A stretch of 64,000 nt of DNA, from contig CAVWFN010000013.1 in the NCBI GenBank assembly GCA_963754285.1, positions 1 to 64,000 on the forward strand, in the 5' to 3' direction. Under the pieces are notes generated by a model. That model saw only the letters and a list, made by a program, of their open reading frames with translations. It was not told where the DNA came from and ran no database searches. Both the position numbers and the translations under genes were made by a program. Source of the DNA: RYN-133 sp963754285. Lineage in GTDB: Bacteria > Actinomycetota > Actinomycetes > Mycobacteriales > Jatrophihabitantaceae. The stretch's first letter is position 1. Each line of letters opens with the position of its first letter. Shown one piece after another: positions 61,221 to 64,000 of this stretch.

Positions 61221-62442
61221 TCAGTCCACGAGCGCCGAATAGACCAGCTGGCGCAGCTGCGAGCGGATCGGATACGTCGAGGACGGCAACAGTTGGGTCA
61301 TGAACACGACCGTGATCCGCTCGACCGGGTCGACCCAGAACGCGGTGCTCGCGGCACCGCCCCACGCGAACTCACCGGCGGTCCCGAGCGTGCGAGACGC
61401 GACAGGGTCGATCAGCACCGAGAACCCGAGCCCGAACCCGACGCCGTCGAAGGGTGCCTCGGCGAACAGTGGCCGGCCGAACGCTTTCAGGTCGGCGTTG
61501 CCAGGAAGGTGATTGCGGGTCATGTAACGCATCGTGCGGTCACCGAGCACGCGCACGCCGTCGAGCTCGCCACGGTTGAGCAGGAATCGGGTGAAGCGGT
61601 GATAGTCCGACAGCGTCGAGCACAACCCGCCGCCGCCGGAGAGCCACGTCGGAGCGAGGAACGAGTCACCGAGTTCGCCGTTGCGGTTCAGGCCGGGCGT
61701 GTAGAGCGCGGCGAACCGGTCGGTGTCGCGTACCTGGAAGGAGGTGTCGTGCATGCCGAGCGGGTCGAGGACGAGCTCAGCGAACGCCGCGTCGAGCGGT
61801 TTGCCGGCGAGGACTTCGACAAGGCGGCCGAGCACGTCGGTACTGACGGAGTAGTTCCACTCGGCACCGGGCTGGAACAGCAGCGGCAGCGACGCGAACC
61901 GTTCGACCGCGCCGGCCAGGTCGAGGTCGGCAGGCGCCGACCACTCGAACCCGGCCGCTCGATAGAGCGCATCGACCGGATGCGCGCGGTGAAAGCCGTA
62001 CGTGAGCCCGGACGTGTGTGTGAGCAGGTGCCACACGCGCAGCGGTTCGGTGACGGGGACGGTGACCGGCTTCAGATCCGACCCCCCGGCGAACACCCGG
62101 GTCTCGGCGAACTCGGGCAGGTACCGCGAGACCGGGTCGTTCAGCTCGAACGCACCCCGCTCGTACAGCGCCATCGCCGCGACCGACGTGATCGGCTTGG
62201 TCATCGAGTAGATGCGGAACACCGTGTCGAGCTCGACCGGCAGGCCGGCTTCGACATCGCGCAGCCCGCCAAGTTGCCAGGTGTGCGATCTGAGCGTCGC
62301 GCGCGACGAGCACTGAATAGCCCGGCAGCTTGCGGTCGGCCACGTACCGATCAAGGAGTGCATCGATCGAGGTGAGCCGGTGGTGGTCGAACCCGACCTG
62401 TCCCGGATCGACCTCGACCGCGAGGTCTGCGGTGGTGGTCAT
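61221..62442 (-). CDS. Serine hydrolase (beta-lactamase class C/esterase type), frame interrupted
   Basis: An S12-type hydrolase of about 406 residues. The N-terminus from ATG 62442 (MTTTADLAVEVDPGQVGFDH) runs to ARDAQIAHLATW, then the frame shifts near 62268. The second frame continues with GLRDVEAGLPVELDTVFRIYSMTKPIT (SxxK: S-M-T-K), WNYSVSTDVLGRLVEVLAG (YxS) and WGGAASTAFWVDP. Removing one base at about 62268 joins them. Resembles cytoplasmic esterases rather than beta-lactamases; no signal peptide. Confidence 0.78.
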
Positions 62443-62471
62443 CCTTCGATCATGCACCGACAATCGACGTC

Positions 62472-63410
62472 GTGAGACTGCCGCGCTCGCTCGCCCGGTT
62501 CAACCGCGTCGTCACCAACCGCATCCAACGCTGGTGGGCGCCCTACCTCGCGCCCTGGATCATGCTCACCCATCGCGGACGGGTCAGTGGCCGCGAGTAC
62601 CGCAATCCGGTGTTCGCGACCCGGCGCGGGTCGCAGTTGCGCATGGCAGTGCTCTACGGCACCGAGTCGGACTGGGTGCGCAACATCCTCGCGGCCGGCC
62701 GTGCGGACGTCGTCCGGCTCGGACGGCCGCTGAGCGTTGCCGATCCGCAGCTGGTCCCGACGTCCGGACGTGACGACCTGGGCTGGCTGGGACGGGTGGC
62801 CCAGCACGTGGTGCTCGCCCGCATCGTCTCCGGCCCGGGCGTGCGCAGTTTCGACGCGACGCGACTCGGTACGAGCGAAGCCGACGCCTGGGTCGGGTAT
62901 TACCGCCATGAGTGGCGCGGCGTGCTCAGCGCGTCGGTCGCGCTGGTTGCGGAGGGCTTCGGCATGGGGCGCCGGCGCACCCTGCTCGGCGCCTGGTACG
63001 TGCTGCGCGCGAACCAGAAGTGGGCGCCCTACCCGCGCAACGACCCCGATGCGGCGCGCGAATACATGCGCCGCTTCTATGCGCTGGTCAAGGCCGACGG
63101 TGGACTCTCGATCGACCCGGTCGAGGCCGCCGCGCGCGAGGTCGACTGGTGGCGCATCCATCGCGTCCACCAGCGCGAGTCGGGGCTCACCGAGGACGAC
63201 CTGACCACCTCCGTCGCACACCTGTACAGCTACGTCTATTCGGTACCCGAGTCCGCGGTGCACGACGCGGCGCGGCTGCGGGTCGAGGCGATGCGGCTCT
63301 CGGACCAATGGGTGGCTGCCGGGTGTGACCTCGCCGATCCGGTCCTCGCCGACGAACGTCGCACGCTCGTCGAGTCCTACCGGGCATTGCGCGCGGCGCT
63401 CGGGCGCTAG
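62472..63410 (+). CDS. Ddn-like nitroreductase domain fused to a conserved C-terminal domain
   Basis: A 312-residue protein. Residues 1-120 resemble F420-dependent Ddn-like flavin-fold reductases: WIMLTHRGRVSGREYRNPVF and QLRMAVLYGTESDWVRNILAAG. Residues about 135-310 contain GFGMGRRRTLLGAWYVLRAN and WAPYPRNDPDAAREYMRRFY, a block I know only as an uncharacterised actinobacterial protein. GTG 62472 start. It is divergent from the serine hydrolase and overlaps the amylosucrase gene by four bases. Flavin cofactor use (F420) is inferred. Confidence 0.72.
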   Translation: MRLPRSLARFNRVVTNRIQRWWAPYLAPWIMLTHRGRVSGREYRNPVFATRRGSQLRMAVLYGTESDWVRNILAAGRADVVRLGRPLSVADPQLVPTSGRDDLGWLGRVAQHVVLARIVSGPGVRSFDATRLGTSEADAWVGYYRHEWRGVLSASVALVAEGFGMGRRRTLLGAWYVLRANQKWAPYPRNDPDAAREYMRRFYALVKADGGLSIDPVEAAAREVDWWRIHRVHQRESGLTEDDLTTSVAHLYSYVYSVPESAVHDAARLRVEAMRLSDQWVAAGCDLADPVLADERRTLVESYRALRAALGR

Positions 63411-64000
63411 CCGGACTCACGCGGTTCGGTGCCTGCCTCCACGAGCCACATCGCCTGGTACGGCGCCAACCACAGGTTGCGGCCCTCGCCGACGGCCACG
63501 GTCGAGTCGGTGAGCACGTCATGCGCGGTGCACCAGCCGAGCGCCGCGACGCGATCCCACGGGAACGGGCGGGCGTCGTCGGCAACGTTGGCCAGCTCGA
63601 GCAGGTCTCCCTCGGGGTGGCGGCGCAGCACGGCAAGCACGGCCGGGTCGGACGGGTCGAGGACCTGCGACATGACCGAGGCATGCAGGTGCGGCAGGCC
63701 GGCACGCACCCGTGCGAGGTGTGACAGGCCGGCGAACAGCCGCTGCGGCACTGTCCCGGGCACACGGCGCAGCGCCTGCCGCGCGGCGTCCATTCTGGGA
63801 CGGTGCAGCCAGCGGTTGTCGTTGCCATGGCCCGGTTCGTCAGCCCAGTGCGGGTCGGCGCGCAGACCGATCTCGTCGCCCATCCACACCACCGGGACAC
63901 CGCCCCAGCCCAGCACGATCGCGTAGGCAAGCAGCACCCGTGCGATCGCGGCGTCGACCTCCTCGGGCGAGCGGGCGTCGTCGAGACCGGCCAGCGACGA
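63407..64000 (-). CDS. Amylosucrase-like GH13 enzyme, C-terminal part
   Basis: The C-terminal 197 residues of a GH13 enzyme run off the window end. The visible LLAYAIVLGWGGVPVVWMGDEIGL, then DPHWADEPGHGNDNRWLHRP and the C-domain FPWDRVAALGWCTAHDVL match amylosucrases, which build glucan from sucrose. The catalytic Asp and Glu lie outside the window. TAG 63407-63409 ends it, overlapping the Ddn-like gene. Confidence 0.78.
   Translation of the reverse strand, partial: SSLAGLDDARSPEEVDAAIARVLLAYAIVLGWGGVPVVWMGDEIGLRADPHWADEPGHGNDNRWLHRPRMDAARQALRRVPGTVPQRLFAGLSHLARVRAGLPHLHASVMSQVLDPSDPAVLAVLRRHPEGDLLELANVADDARPFPWDRVAALGWCTAHDVLTDSTVAVGEGRNLWLAPYQAMWLVEAGTEPRESG

Noticed and set aside
1..64000. 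CRISPR array, insertion sequence or prophage
   Set aside because: No regularly spaced repeats, transposase, integrase or phage structural genes were seen anywhere in the window.

Overview
The window is chromosomal DNA from a high-GC actinobacterium. GTG starts are frequent, most genes end in tight ATGA/GTGA overlaps, and SOS boxes have the TCGAAC-N4-GTTCGA form. The order of core genes (pnp, M16 protease, dapB, thyX, dapA, ftsK, argA-like, pgsA, clgR, recA, recX, miaB, miaA, dapF, hflX, lexA, LysM gene, nrdR) follows, from memory, the Mycobacterium tuberculosis segment from about Rv2783c to Rv2718c. A suborder such as Frankiales or its relatives is a guess. RNase Y beside recX argues against a mycobacterium.

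Layout. 0-4 kb: pnp (interrupted), a long terminator-like hairpin, an rtcB remnant and an interrupted MFS gene. 4.2-8.5 kb: a sulfate ABC importer operon followed by a cysteine-free Rrf2 regulator. 8.6-13.5 kb: macrodomain protein, two unknown genes, M16 protease, dapB, mismatch glycosylase, DUF2461. 13.5-16.3 kb: an ABC exporter, a 37-residue peptide ending in seven Ser-Arg repeats, a UUCG hairpin and a soluble Ser/Thr kinase. 16.3-22.5 kb: accessory genes (GNATs, membrane protein, Clp N-domain protein, DedA, YcaQ-like, DUF4097 with a ribbon-helix-helix protein). 22.5-34.7 kb: thyX, an aminotransferase, dapA, ftsK, a 54-residue protein, argA-like, sigma/anti-sigma pair, rimO, pgsA, clgR, tetR, nei. 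34.7-41.5 kb: lhr helicase and small regulators. 41.5-54.1 kb: recA-recX, rny, miaB, miaA, dapF, hflX. 54.1-60 kb: tatA-like gene, lexA and its divergent SOS gene, nrdR-nrdJ. 60-64 kb: mixed accessory genes, ending inside an amylosucrase-like gene.

How the genes fit together. DNA repair and SOS control are prominent: recA, recX, lexA, a probable SOS division inhibitor, nei, mug, ycaQ-like and lhr, with visible LexA boxes at recA and lexA. Lysine/DAP synthesis (dapA, dapB, dapF) is spread across the segment. RNA turnover and modification are covered by pnp, rny, miaA, miaB and rimO (the last acting on ribosomal protein S12). Nucleotide supply comes from thyX and a cobalamin-dependent ribonucleotide reductase with its regulator NrdR.

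Two points deserve most attention. The first is the exporter, Ser-Arg peptide and kinase cassette at 13.5-16.3 kb, which I do not recognise as a described system. The second is that five genes (pnp, MFS, zinc peptidase, alpha/beta hydrolase, serine hydrolase) are broken by single-base indels, which looks more like sequence or assembly error than real decay.
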